From Lachnospiraceae bacterium (GTDB lineage Bacteria; Bacillota; Clostridia; Lachnospirales; Lachnospiraceae), in contig JAAUZS010000104.1 of assembly GCA_014804495.1 (NCBI GenBank), forward strand, positions 1 to 5,999: DNA of 5,999 nucleotides, read 5' to 3'. The translations under genes were made by a program, and so were the position numbers. This document shows positions 1 to 5,868 of the stretch, piece by piece. The notes below the pieces were generated by a model. The model searched no databases. It saw nothing but the letters and a program-made list of their open reading frames with translations, and was not told the origin of the DNA. Positions within the stretch are counted from its first letter, which is position 1. Each line of letters starts with the position of its first letter.

Positions 1-676
1 TTTAGAGACTACCGGTTTGGACCCGAAGAAAGATAAAATCATAGAAATCGGCGCTGTCAGAGTAAGGAATGGAGATACTGACGCCATACTGGAGACATTT
101 GTAAATCCGAGACGAGCGCTTGAGGAACGCATTACGGAATTGACCGGAATAGTCGATGAGCGGCTTAAAGACGCTCCCGATATTAGGGAGATATTACCGG
201 AACTTCTTGATTTTATCGGTGATGATATACTTCTTGGACACAGCGTGCTTTTTGATTATTCTTTTGTAAAAAGGGCGGCGGTAAATGAGAAGCTTACTTT
301 TGAGAAAAACGGAATTGATACATTGAAATTGGCAAGAAAGTTTCTTCCTGATTTAGAAAGCAGAAGTCTTGAATTTCTATGCAGACATTTTGAAATTGAG
401 CATAGCGCGCATAGAGCGATTGCCGACGCAAAAGCGACATCGGCATTATATAAGAAACTGGCAGAGCTTTTTTCTGACGGACACGAAGAGGATTTCAAAC
501 CGATACCTTTAAAATATAATGTGAAAAGAGACACGCCTGTTACCATACCTCAAAAAAATCAGTTATATAAATTGTTGGACAGGCATAAACTAAAAGTAGA
601 CTACGATGTGGAGAAACTTACCCGCAGCGAAGCGAGCCGGATTATTGCTCAGCTTCTTGCAGAATATGGAAGATAG
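1..676 (+). CDS. DEDDh (DnaQ/PolC-epsilon-like) 3'-5' exonuclease, 5' partial
   Basis: This is the 3' part of a 3'-5' exonuclease gene of the RNase T/DnaQ superfamily, which hydrolyses DNA or RNA from the 3' end with two metal ions. The frame is open from base 2 and reads LETTGL before DPKKDKIIEIGAV, the ExoI motif (DxETTG). Base 1 is a T, consistent with the last base of the catalytic Asp codon, so the gene starts just outside the window. A TTG at 17-19 is not the start, because the motif precedes it. ExoII is GHSVLFD (Asp at 254-256). ExoIII is HRAIAD (His 410-412, Asp 425-427), so the DEDDh set is complete apart from the off-window Asp. The last ~50 residues (TPVTIPQKNQLYKLL to AEYGR) form a small helical tail whose function I cannot name. 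It is probably a stand-alone nuclease and not PolC itself, since no polymerase domain follows. Its 3' end overlaps the convergent gene. Confidence 0.9.
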   Translation, partial: LETTGLDPKKDKIIEIGAVRVRNGDTDAILETFVNPRRALEERITELTGIVDERLKDAPDIREILPELLDFIGDDILLGHSVLFDYSFVKRAAVNEKLTFEKNGIDTLKLARKFLPDLESRSLEFLCRHFEIEHSAHRAIADAKATSALYKKLAELFSDGHEEDFKPIPLKYNVKRDTPVTIPQKNQLYKLLDRHKLKVDYDVEKLTRSEASRIIAQLLAEYGR

Positions 677-1250
677 TGTTTTTCATAATTGAGTTTACGG
701 ATTCGACAATAGGATAGAGCTCCTTTATTTTCTCGGGAGTATTTTCTTCCTTATAAATTTGGCATAGAAGCTTGTATGAGCCGCTCACATCGGTTTTTGT
801 GGATACGGCGAATTCCAGAATTTCCCTTGCCTCTTTCGGATAGCCCTTTTCATATATATAGGCAGCCCACATATTGAGGGTTCTGGCCAGTACGGTGTAA
901 TTCTGGTCATATTTACTTAGTAAATCAATATTGGGCGCACCGTATTGCAGTTTCAAATCGGTGTTGGTAATGCCGGTGAAATTTACTATTTTAGAGTCGG
1001 ATAAAGAATTGAGGACTTCCTTATACTCGGAAACCCGTTCATCATCCGGTAAAATATGCATTGGGAGACTGTCAAAAGGAATAGTGATGTAGTCAAGGTC
1101 ATCGAGAGGTTTCCTTCTTATTTTATTTGCTCTATGCTCTTTGCGCCAGAATTCCTGATTGACGGCCTCATCTATACGATTGTGTTTGCCAATCTCGTAG
1201 GTAAGCCATATAGTAAAGACAATAAAACTTGCAAAAAGGGGAAATTTCAT
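642..1250 (-). CDS. Membrane-anchored hypothetical protein with TPR-like C-terminal helices
   Basis: This 202-residue protein has no specific function that I recognise. Residues 3-18 (FPLFASFIVFTIWLTY) form one hydrophobic segment, either an uncleaved anchor or a signal anchor. A strongly charged stretch follows (about 22-50, FWRKEHRANKIRRKP), with the bulk of the protein probably outside or at the membrane face. Residues 117-190 look like paired amphipathic helices of the TPR/Sel1 kind (LNMWAAYIYEKGYPKEAREILEFA, then SYKLLCQIYKEENTPEKIKELYP), suggesting a protein-interaction scaffold. The ATG at 1248-1250 is supported by a GAAAGGA ribosome binding site 8 nt upstream. The gene diverges from the short peptide gene at 1287 and converges on the exonuclease, overlapping its last 35 bp. 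A role in envelope biology is only a guess from the anchor and the neighbouring surface-protein gene. Confidence 0.8.
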   Translation of the reverse strand: MKFPLFASFIVFTIWLTYEIGKHNRIDEAVNQEFWRKEHRANKIRRKPLDDLDYITIPFDSLPMHILPDDERVSEYKEVLNSLSDSKIVNFTGITNTDLKLQYGAPNIDLLSKYDQNYTVLARTLNMWAAYIYEKGYPKEAREILEFAVSTKTDVSGSYKLLCQIYKEENTPEKIKELYPIVESVNSIMKNTIFHILQEAEQ

Positions 1251-1257
1251 ATATAAT
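1229..1257 (+). promoter_or_regulatory. Sigma-A-type promoter for the 35-aa peptide gene (and possibly the VanW gene)
   Basis: The -35 box is TTGCAA (1229-1234, 4 of 6 consensus bases). After a 17-bp spacer comes a perfect -10 box, TATAAT (1252-1257). Transcription would start near 1264, giving an approximately 23-nt leader that contains AGGAGG. The -35 and spacer lie inside the first codons of the divergent gene, whose ATG is at 1248-1250. Transcription of one gene could therefore interfere with the other. Prediction is by motif only. Confidence 0.6.
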
Positions 1258-1258
1258 A

Positions 1259-1265
1259 TCCTTTC
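1259..1265 (-). promoter_or_regulatory. Ribosome binding site of the 642-1250 gene
   Basis: On the minus strand the sequence reads GAAAGGA, 8 nt before the ATG at 1250. It lies within the 36-bp gap between two divergent starts and fixes the start of the minus-strand gene. Confidence 0.7.
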
Positions 1266-1272
1266 AGTAGGC

Positions 1273-1278
1273 AGGAGG
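1273..1278 (+). promoter_or_regulatory. Strong Shine-Dalgarno AGGAGG of the 35-aa peptide
   Basis: A full-consensus AGGAGG lies 8 nt before the ATG at 1287-1289. This is the best ribosome binding site in the window and the main reason to accept the very short gene after it. Confidence 0.8.
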
Positions 1279-1286
1279 TTTTAGTT

Positions 1287-1394
1287 ATGTTTTCTTGGCA
1301 TAATAAAAAATCAAAACAGATTATATCGGCTATCATCGTCATTGTATTAATTTTAGCAATGGTAATACCGCTTTTGGCAAGTGTGGCAATGTAG
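1287..1394 (+). CDS. 35-residue single-pass membrane peptide
   Basis: The frame ATG...TAG encodes 35 residues. The N-terminus is short and basic (MFSWHNKKSKQ). It is followed by one hydrophobic segment (IISAIIVIVLILAMVIPLLA) and a very short tail (SVAM). This gives one membrane helix with the lysine-rich end predicted to stay in the cytoplasm. Support comes from a consensus AGGAGG at ideal spacing, a 17-bp-spaced promoter ending in TATAAT, and a composition typical of real membrane peptides. Size and layout resemble small Firmicutes membrane proteins such as the stressosome-associated Prli42 and DUF4044-type peptides, but this likeness is topological only and I do not assign the family. The VanW-family gene follows 61 nt downstream on the same strand, and no convincing terminator separates them, so they may share a transcript. 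Confidence 0.75.
   Translation: MFSWHNKKSKQIISAIIVIVLILAMVIPLLASVAM
1320..1348 (-). promoter_or_regulatory. Candidate promoter for the minus-strand gene, inside the peptide gene
   Basis: On the minus strand a perfect TATAAT -10 box lies at 1325-1320. A weak -35, AATACA (1348-1343, 3 of 6), sits 17 bp upstream. Transcription would start near 1313, giving an approximately 60-nt leader to the ATG at 1250. The -35 is poor, so this is only the best candidate seen. It lies wholly within the coding sequence of the small peptide. Confidence 0.3.
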
Positions 1395-1455
1395 CTAAAA
1401 ATTAGTTTATCATATTTTTTTCATGGAATCAATGAAATAAGAAAGGCAGAAAATT

Positions 1456-2976
1456 ATGAGCAGAGTTGTGAAATGTCTGGCCGTTGTTTCAGCAGTATAT
1501 GTTGCTGTTTTTTCGATGAGCATGACGGTAAATGCTAAAGAGGATAAGATCGAGTCAGGGATTTATGCAAATGATATAAACCTTTCGGGAATGACTGCGT
1601 CTGAGGCTGAAAATGCCGTACAGAATTATGTTGATTCTCTTGCCGATACACAGATTACGCTGCATGCAGTTGATGATAATGAGATTATAACTACAGCATC
1701 GGAGATTGGTCTTAAATGGGGTAATCCGGAGATCATATCTGAAGCGGCGTCTCTTGGAAAAGACGGCAATATAGTTCAGTGCTATAAAGTGCTGAAGGAT
1801 TTGGAACACGAAAATAAGGTTTATCAGATAGCCTTTGATTTTGATAAAGAGCTGATTAGAACATTGATTGAGGAGCAGGGCGTTCAGTATAATCAGGATG
1901 CAGTTGATGCAACATTGATAAGAGTTGACGAAGAATTTCAGATTACTGAAGGACAGAAGGGAATTGCGGTTGATACAGATGCTTCCGTAGACGCCTTGTA
2001 TGAATATCTTATTAGTGATTGGGACGGATCTGTATGTGACGTTGATCTGGTAATTGATGTAATTGAGCCGCGGGGTACTGCGGAAGAGCTGGCACGGGTA
2101 ACGGATGTGTTGGGAACATTTACCACTTCTTTTAGCAGTTCCGGCAGTAACAGAGGCGGAAATGTGACAAATGCATGCAGGCTCATTGACGGAACGACCT
2201 TGTATCCGGGAGATGAATTTTCCACACTTGATAAAATAACTCCTTTTACCGAGGGAAACGGATATTATCAGGCGAGTTCATATCTGAATGGTCAGGTGGT
2301 AGATAGCTTAGGAGGCGGAGTTTGTCAGGTGTCCACTACTTTATATAACGCCGTACTGATTTCGGAGATGGATGTAACACAGAGAAACAATCATTCCATG
2401 ATCGTTACATATGTAGACCCTTCTGCCGATGCAGCCATAGCGGAATCTTCGGGGAAAGATTTTAAGTTTGTAAACAGTTCGGAATATCCTATTTATATTG
2501 AAGGTTACACTACGGACGATAAGAAGATTACTTTTACCATCTATGGAGTGGAGACCAGAGACAGTAACAGACAGGTTACTTATGAAAGTAAGGTTTTAGA
2601 GAAGATTGAGCCGGATAAAGAGATTATAAATACAGATGCCTCACTGCCGCTTGGCTACTGTTCCATTCAGTCAGCGCATATCGGATATAGGGCGCAGTTG
2701 TGGAAAGTAGTTACGGTTGACGGTGTAGAAGTCAGCAGAGAGCAGATAAACAGCAGTAGTTATATGAATTCGCCAAGAAGTGCAACGGTGGGGATTTCGA
2801 CTACAGACCCCGTAGCGTACAATGAGATTATGGCGGCGGTTGCGTCAGGCAGTATAGATCAGGTAAAAGCCGTAGCAAGCGCATATAAGGCGGCACAGGC
2901 AGCTAATGCACAAGCACAGGCAGCAGCGGCGCAGGCAGCGGTTGAGGCAGCAGCCTGGACAGTGCCGGAACCATAA
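1456..2976 (+). CDS. Secreted VanW-family protein with peptidoglycan-binding-like and G5-like domains
   Basis: This 506-residue exported protein probably acts at the cell wall. Residues 1-27 are a signal peptide: basic start, hydrophobic core, VNA-K cleavage site. Residues about 35-205 resemble the PG_binding_4 region that often precedes VanW (GIYANDINLSGMTASEAE is its usual opening). The VanW core spans about 220-365, with NRGGNVTNACRLIDG, PGDEFS (251-256), GGGVCQVSTTLYNA (286-299, Cys290) and NNHS (His313). Residues about 374-448 are G5-like (HIGYRAQLWKVVTVDGVEV). The biochemical role of VanW is unresolved; it is named after a vancomycin-resistance cluster gene, but none of the vanHAX resistance genes is present here. 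Residues 471-500 form an Ala/Gln-rich tail ending in PEP. ATG 1456 follows GAAAGG at a 9-nt gap. A weak possible promoter (TTGGCA 1374-1379, TAAAAA 1396-1401) lies upstream. Family call firm; function uncertain. Confidence 0.88.
   Translation: MSRVVKCLAVVSAVYVAVFSMSMTVNAKEDKIESGIYANDINLSGMTASEAENAVQNYVDSLADTQITLHAVDDNEIITTASEIGLKWGNPEIISEAASLGKDGNIVQCYKVLKDLEHENKVYQIAFDFDKELIRTLIEEQGVQYNQDAVDATLIRVDEEFQITEGQKGIAVDTDASVDALYEYLISDWDGSVCDVDLVIDVIEPRGTAEELARVTDVLGTFTTSFSSSGSNRGGNVTNACRLIDGTTLYPGDEFSTLDKITPFTEGNGYYQASSYLNGQVVDSLGGGVCQVSTTLYNAVLISEMDVTQRNNHSMIVTYVDPSADAAIAESSGKDFKFVNSSEYPIYIEGYTTDDKKITFTIYGVETRDSNRQVTYESKVLEKIEPDKEIINTDASLPLGYCSIQSAHIGYRAQLWKVVTVDGVEVSREQINSSSYMNSPRSATVGISTTDPVAYNEIMAAVASGSIDQVKAVASAYKAAQAANAQAQAAAAQAAVEAAAWTVPEP
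2866..2955 (+). repeat. Low-complexity Ala/Gln-rich C-terminal tail of the VanW protein
   Basis: Within the VanW-family gene, residues 471-500 are mostly alanine with spaced glutamines, encoded by GCA/GCG/CAG-rich DNA. The tail is probably helical or disordered and could vary in length between strains by slippage. Confidence 0.6.
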
Positions 2977-2984
2977 GAAAGAGC

Positions 2985-2996
2985 TGCAAATTTGCA
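2985..2996. promoter_or_regulatory. 12-bp perfect palindrome TGCAAATTTGCA between VanW and PurM-like genes
   Basis: This lies in the 45-nt gap between the VanW and PurM-like genes. AATTTG also recurs 7 nt further on (2989-2994 and 2996-3001). The palindrome has no loop and no U-run, so it is not a terminator. It could be a protein-binding dyad, or chance in AT-rich DNA. Confidence 0.25.
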
Positions 2997-3021
2997 ATTT
3001 GAGTAAGAACGTGGGATTGTT

Positions 3022-4014
3022 ATGAGAAACGGCAAAGTATCGGAGAACGTACTTAAACGTTCCGTTTTAAAACAAATAAAAACTGTAAGAGACGAAGTTT
3101 TGTGCGGCGCAGGCGTAGGGATAGACTGTGCCGTTATGTCGTTTGAAGAAGATGAAGAGACTGTTATTTCTACTAATCCTGTCAGCGCCTCCATAGATAT
3201 TGTCTGTACTCATGGGATACACAGGGCGTTAAATAATGTAGCTGCCGCAGGTGCAGAGCCGGTAGGCGTATTGATTTCCGGTATGTTTCCTGAGAATACT
3301 GAGGAAAAAGAATTACAGGAAATGATGAGTCAGGCAGAAGAAGCCTGCAGCCGTTTTAAAGTGCAGATAATAGGCGGACACACTGAAGTGACGGTAAATA
3401 TAGAGAGGCCTGTGCTGACAGTCACGGGGATCGGAAAGCGGAAAAAAGCGAATTCCTCGGAATTAAGAAAAGTAAAACCCGGACAGGACGTAATAGTAAG
3501 TAAGTGGATCGGATTGGAAGGCACGTCGATGATTGCCAAAGAATACAAGTCAGAACTGCTTACCCGATATCCCGTCAGGATGATAGAAGAGGCGGAAGAA
3601 TTTGAATGTTTTCTTTCTATTCTGCCGGAGGCTGCCGCCGCCCTTAAGTCTGGTGTCTGCGGAATGCACGATGTTTCACAGGGCGGCATTTTCGGAGCTC
3701 TATGGGAAATGGCGGATGAAGCGGGCGTCGGACTGGAAATAGATTTAAAGAAACTGCCTGTCAGACAGGAGACTATTGAGGTCTGTGAATTTTTTGACCT
3801 GAACCCATATGAATTATTGTCAGGCGGAAGCCTTCTTATGACCGCTGTGGATGGAATAGGAATGACCGCAGCGCTTAGGAAAGAGGGAGTGCCGGCAGTG
3901 ATAGTCGGGAAGACTACATCGGGAAACGACAGGGTTCTTTTCAATGAAGAAGAAAAGCGTTTTTTGGAACTGCCTAAAGCAGATCAGATGTATAAACTGT
4001 ATCAAAGAACATAG
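3022..4014 (+). CDS. PurM/AIR synthase-fold protein, HypE-like but lacking the C-terminal cysteine
   Basis: This 330-residue cytoplasmic protein belongs to the ATP-binding PurM/HypE/SelD/ThiL superfamily. The N-terminal half carries the nucleotide/metal-site pattern GAGVGIDCAVM (29-39, Asp35), then HRALNNVAAAGAEPVGVL (67-84) and GGHTEV (118-123). The second half carries the C-terminal domain pattern HDVSQGGIFGALWEMADEAGVGLEI (216-240) and PYELLSGGSLL (262-272). Length and domain order match HypE, but the protein ends YKLYQRT. HypE needs a C-terminal cysteine to carry the thiocarboxamide, so a hydrogenase cyanide-ligand role is unlikely, and no other hyp genes are visible. The substrate is unknown. 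The start is fixed by an in-frame stop at 3004-3006 and no other start codon before ATG 3022; the ribosome binding site (GTGGGA) is weak. It lies 45 nt after the VanW gene and 48 nt before the Lrp-like gene, which suggests co-transcription. Confidence 0.85.
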   Translation: MRNGKVSENVLKRSVLKQIKTVRDEVLCGAGVGIDCAVMSFEEDEETVISTNPVSASIDIVCTHGIHRALNNVAAAGAEPVGVLISGMFPENTEEKELQEMMSQAEEACSRFKVQIIGGHTEVTVNIERPVLTVTGIGKRKKANSSELRKVKPGQDVIVSKWIGLEGTSMIAKEYKSELLTRYPVRMIEEAEEFECFLSILPEAAAALKSGVCGMHDVSQGGIFGALWEMADEAGVGLEIDLKKLPVRQETIEVCEFFDLNPYELLSGGSLLMTAVDGIGMTAALRKEGVPAVIVGKTTSGNDRVLFNEEEKRFLELPKADQMYKLYQRT

Positions 4015-4047
4015 ACTGAGAGGAAACGTTGTAATTAATAGGAAAGG

Positions 4048-4054
4048 AAAAGGG
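4048..4054 (+). promoter_or_regulatory. Ribosome binding site deciding the start of the Lrp-like gene
   Basis: AAAAGGG lies 8 nt before ATG 4063 but only 5 nt before the in-frame TTG at 4060. The spacing and the codon both favour ATG 4063. Confidence 0.6.
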
Positions 4055-4062
4055 ATAAGTTG

Positions 4063-4545
4063 ATGAGAGAGAAATTATTGGCAATAATTGAGAAAAACAG
4101 CCGGATAGATATGAAGGAGCTGGCGGTTCTCATGGGCGTGGAAGAGATTGATATTGTGAATGAGCTTGCTGAAATGGAAAACGAAGGAATTATTTGCGGT
4201 TACCATACGCTTATTGATTGGGAAAAGACTTCTATTGAAAAGGTAACTGCCCTTATTGAAGTCAGGGTAACGCCGCAGCGCGGACAGGGATTTGACAATA
4301 TAGCTGAGCGCATCTACAAATATCCGGAGGTCAATTCCGTTTATCTGATTTCAGGAGGTTTTGATCTGCTTGTTACATTGGAAGGAAAATCTTTAAAAGA
4401 GATATCCGGTTTTGTATCAGACAAACTTTCCACTCTGGATACCGTACTCAGTACGGCGACTCATTTTATTTTGAAAAAATATAAAGACCATGGAACCATT
4501 TTGGCGAAGAAATATGAAGACACCAGAGAGAAGGTGACACCATGA
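4063..4545 (+). CDS. Lrp/AsnC-family regulator (AlaR/YugG-like) with an acidic HTH region
   Basis: This 160-residue protein has the usual Lrp layout: an N-terminal winged-HTH-like region (about 1-50) joined to an AsnC/RAM ligand-sensing domain (about 58-140: VTALIEVRVTPQRG, YPEVNSVYLISGGFDLLVTLEG, LSTLDTVLSTATHFILKKYKDHG). RAM domains oligomerise and bind amino acids. The start is taken at ATG 4063, not the adjacent TTG 4060, for ribosome binding site spacing. Unusually, residues 19-54 contain no Lys or Arg. The segment that should be the recognition helix (26-42) carries seven acidic residues. DNA binding may therefore be altered or lost. The stop overlaps the aminotransferase start by ATGA, implying coupled translation. 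The pairing resembles B. subtilis AlaR (YugG) with AlaT (YugH), where the regulator controls alanine transaminase. That orthology is from memory of the family, not a search. Confidence 0.88.
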   Translation: MREKLLAIIEKNSRIDMKELAVLMGVEEIDIVNELAEMENEGIICGYHTLIDWEKTSIEKVTALIEVRVTPQRGQGFDNIAERIYKYPEVNSVYLISGGFDLLVTLEGKSLKEISGFVSDKLSTLDTVLSTATHFILKKYKDHGTILAKKYEDTREKVTP

Positions 4546-5714
4546 GAAATCCTTTAGCTGACAAGGTAGTTGAGATTAAGCCTTCAGGTATTCGGAAATT
4601 CTTTGATATCGTAAGTGAAATGGATGATGTGATTTCACTTAGTATAGGAGAGCCGGATTTTGATACGCCGTGGCATATCAGAGACGAGGGCATTTATTCT
4701 TTGGAAAAAGGACGTACTTTCTATACTTCTAACGCCGGGTTGAAGGAATTGAAGGAAGAAATCTGCCATTATCTGAAAAGAAAACATGGTGTGGAGTATA
4801 ATCCTAAGAATGAAGTATTCGTAACAGTGGGCGGTTCCGAGGGAATCGACGCCGCATTGCGCGCTATGCTCAACCCCGGAGAAGAGGTGTTGATACCACA
4901 GCCGAGTTATGTATCGTATGAACCTTGTGCCATTTTGGCAGGCGGCGTTCCGGTTATTATAGAATTAAAGGCGGAACATGAATTCCGGCTGACAGCGCAG
5001 GAGTTAGAGAATGCTATTACCGATAAGACGAAAATCCTGATTCTTCCGTTTCCGAATAATCCGACAGGCGCTATTATGGAAAGAAAAGATTTGGAGGCTA
5101 TTGCAGAGGTAATAATAAAGCATGACATATTTGTTATTTCCGATGAGATTTATTCCGAACTTACATATAAGGAAAAACATGTATCTATCGTAGAAATTCC
5201 CGGTATGATGGAGAGAACAATTCTGATCAATGGTTTTTCTAAAGCCTATGCCATGACAGGCTGGCGGCTTGGCTATGCCTGCGGACCGGAAGCGATTATT
5301 ACACAGATGTTGAAAATTCATCAGTTTGCTATTATGTGCGCTCCTACCACCAGTCAGTACGCAGCTGTAGAAGCATTGAGAAACGGCGATGATGACGTGG
5401 ATGAAATGCGGGAAGCATACAATCAGAGGAGAAGATATCTGATGCATGCTTTTAAAGAGATGGGATTGGAGTGTTTTGAACCCTTCGGTGCATTTTATGT
5501 TTTTCCATGCATCAAAGAATTCGGTATGACAAGTGATGAATTTGCGGTAAAATTTTTACAGGAAGAGAAAGTGGCTGTCGTTCCGGGAACAGCGTTCGGA
5601 GACTGCGGCGAAGGATTCCTGCGTATTTCATATGCGGCTTCAATGGAGAATATTAAGACGGCGATGGAGCGGTTGGCGGAGTTCATCGGAAGACTGCGGG
5701 CAGAGAAGAAGTGA
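4542..5714 (+). CDS. PLP-dependent class I aminotransferase (AlaT/YugH-like)
   Basis: This 390-residue cytoplasmic enzyme is a fold-type I aminotransferase of the aspartate aminotransferase family, of full usual length. Visible motifs are SIGEPDFDTP (34-43), GGSEG (97-101) for cofactor phosphate binding, PNNPTGA (171-177), Asp201 in SDEIYSEL (contacts the pyridine nitrogen) and Tyr204. Lys234 in GFSKAYAMTGWRLGY forms the internal aldimine with PLP, and Arg361 in FLRISYA binds the substrate carboxylate. No essential residue is missing. Which amino acid it uses cannot be read from the sequence. Coupling to an Lrp-type regulator makes an alanine or related 2-oxo-acid transaminase (AlaT/YugH-like) the best guess; other members act on aspartate, aromatic amino acids or acetyl-diaminopimelate (PatA). 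ATG 4542 has AAGGTGA just upstream, inside the regulator gene, and overlaps its stop by 4 nt. A long hairpin element begins 17 nt after the stop, and a strong terminator lies beyond it. Confidence 0.93.
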   Translation: MRNPLADKVVEIKPSGIRKFFDIVSEMDDVISLSIGEPDFDTPWHIRDEGIYSLEKGRTFYTSNAGLKELKEEICHYLKRKHGVEYNPKNEVFVTVGGSEGIDAALRAMLNPGEEVLIPQPSYVSYEPCAILAGGVPVIIELKAEHEFRLTAQELENAITDKTKILILPFPNNPTGAIMERKDLEAIAEVIIKHDIFVISDEIYSELTYKEKHVSIVEIPGMMERTILINGFSKAYAMTGWRLGYACGPEAIITQMLKIHQFAIMCAPTTSQYAAVEALRNGDDDVDEMREAYNQRRRYLMHAFKEMGLECFEPFGAFYVFPCIKEFGMTSDEFAVKFLQEEKVAVVPGTAFGDCGEGFLRISYAASMENIKTAMERLAEFIGRLRAEKK

Positions 5715-5731
5715 TTGTATTCAAGACGGCC

Positions 5732-5868
5732 GTTGTACAGCATAGACAAATCAACGCAGGCACGCTTGCGCTACGCTCAGCCGCAGCGGTACTAAGGTGC
5801 CAAAATACGGCACCTAAGGACCGGCGGCTTCACAGTACCTGCTTTTGATATTGTCTATGTTGTACAAC
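5732..5868. repeat. 137-bp palindromic element with terminal inverted repeats (MITE-like or structured RNA)
   Basis: The left arm 5732-5754 (begins GTTGTACAGCATAG) and right arm 5845-5868 (ends CTATGTTGTACAAC) are inverted repeats. They differ by one base, which is a G-U pair in RNA, and one bulged base. Inside, GCAGG (5756-5760) pairs with CCTGC (5838-5842). A nested hairpin runs from AGCCGC (5779-5784) with GCGGCT (5824-5829) to GGTGCC (5796-5801) with GGCACC (5809-5814), closing a 7-nt AAAATAC loop. The 18 nt at 5761-5778 on the left side, containing CGCT three times, have no matching length on the right. It is GC-richer than its surroundings and has no coding frame of note. It looks like a non-autonomous mobile repeat or an intergenic structured element. 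No clear target-site duplication flanks it, and no U-run follows, so it is not a standard terminator. Confidence 0.7.

Noticed and set aside
17..19. TTG as the start codon of the exonuclease
   Set aside because: The in-frame codons before it encode the conserved LETTG of the ExoI motif, so the gene continues upstream out of the window.
1056..1256. Plus-strand 66-codon frame opposite the membrane-anchored protein
   Set aside because: It is antisense to the better supported minus-strand gene, which has a ribosome binding site and signal anchor. It also overlaps the promoter region of the 35-aa gene.
1419..1437. Short dyad TTTCAT/ATGAAA before the VanW gene as an operator or terminator
   Set aside because: Six AT-rich pairs with a 7-nt loop are expected by chance in such DNA and are not followed by a T-run.
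1456..2976. Vancomycin resistance role for the VanW-family gene
   Set aside because: VanW domains are common in Clostridia without resistance, and no vanH, vanA-type ligase or vanX gene is present.
3330..3944. Long open minus-strand frame (204 codons) inside the PurM-like gene
   Set aside because: It is antisense to a gene with clear family motifs. Its own translation is rich in Ser/Pro/Ile without recognisable domains, and it has no supporting ribosome binding site.
3022..4014. Calling the PurM-fold protein HypE
   Set aside because: The C-terminal cysteine needed for the carbamoyl/cyanide chemistry is absent and no hydrogenase maturation genes are near.
5004..5447. Open minus-strand frame (147 codons) inside the aminotransferase
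   Set aside because: It lies opposite the catalytic core codons, is rich in Cys, His and Asn as expected from an antisense frame, and has no protein family features.
5732..5868. CRISPR repeat or intrinsic terminator for the hairpin element
   Set aside because: There is only one inverted pair and no array of direct repeats with spacers. No U-tract follows the right arm.
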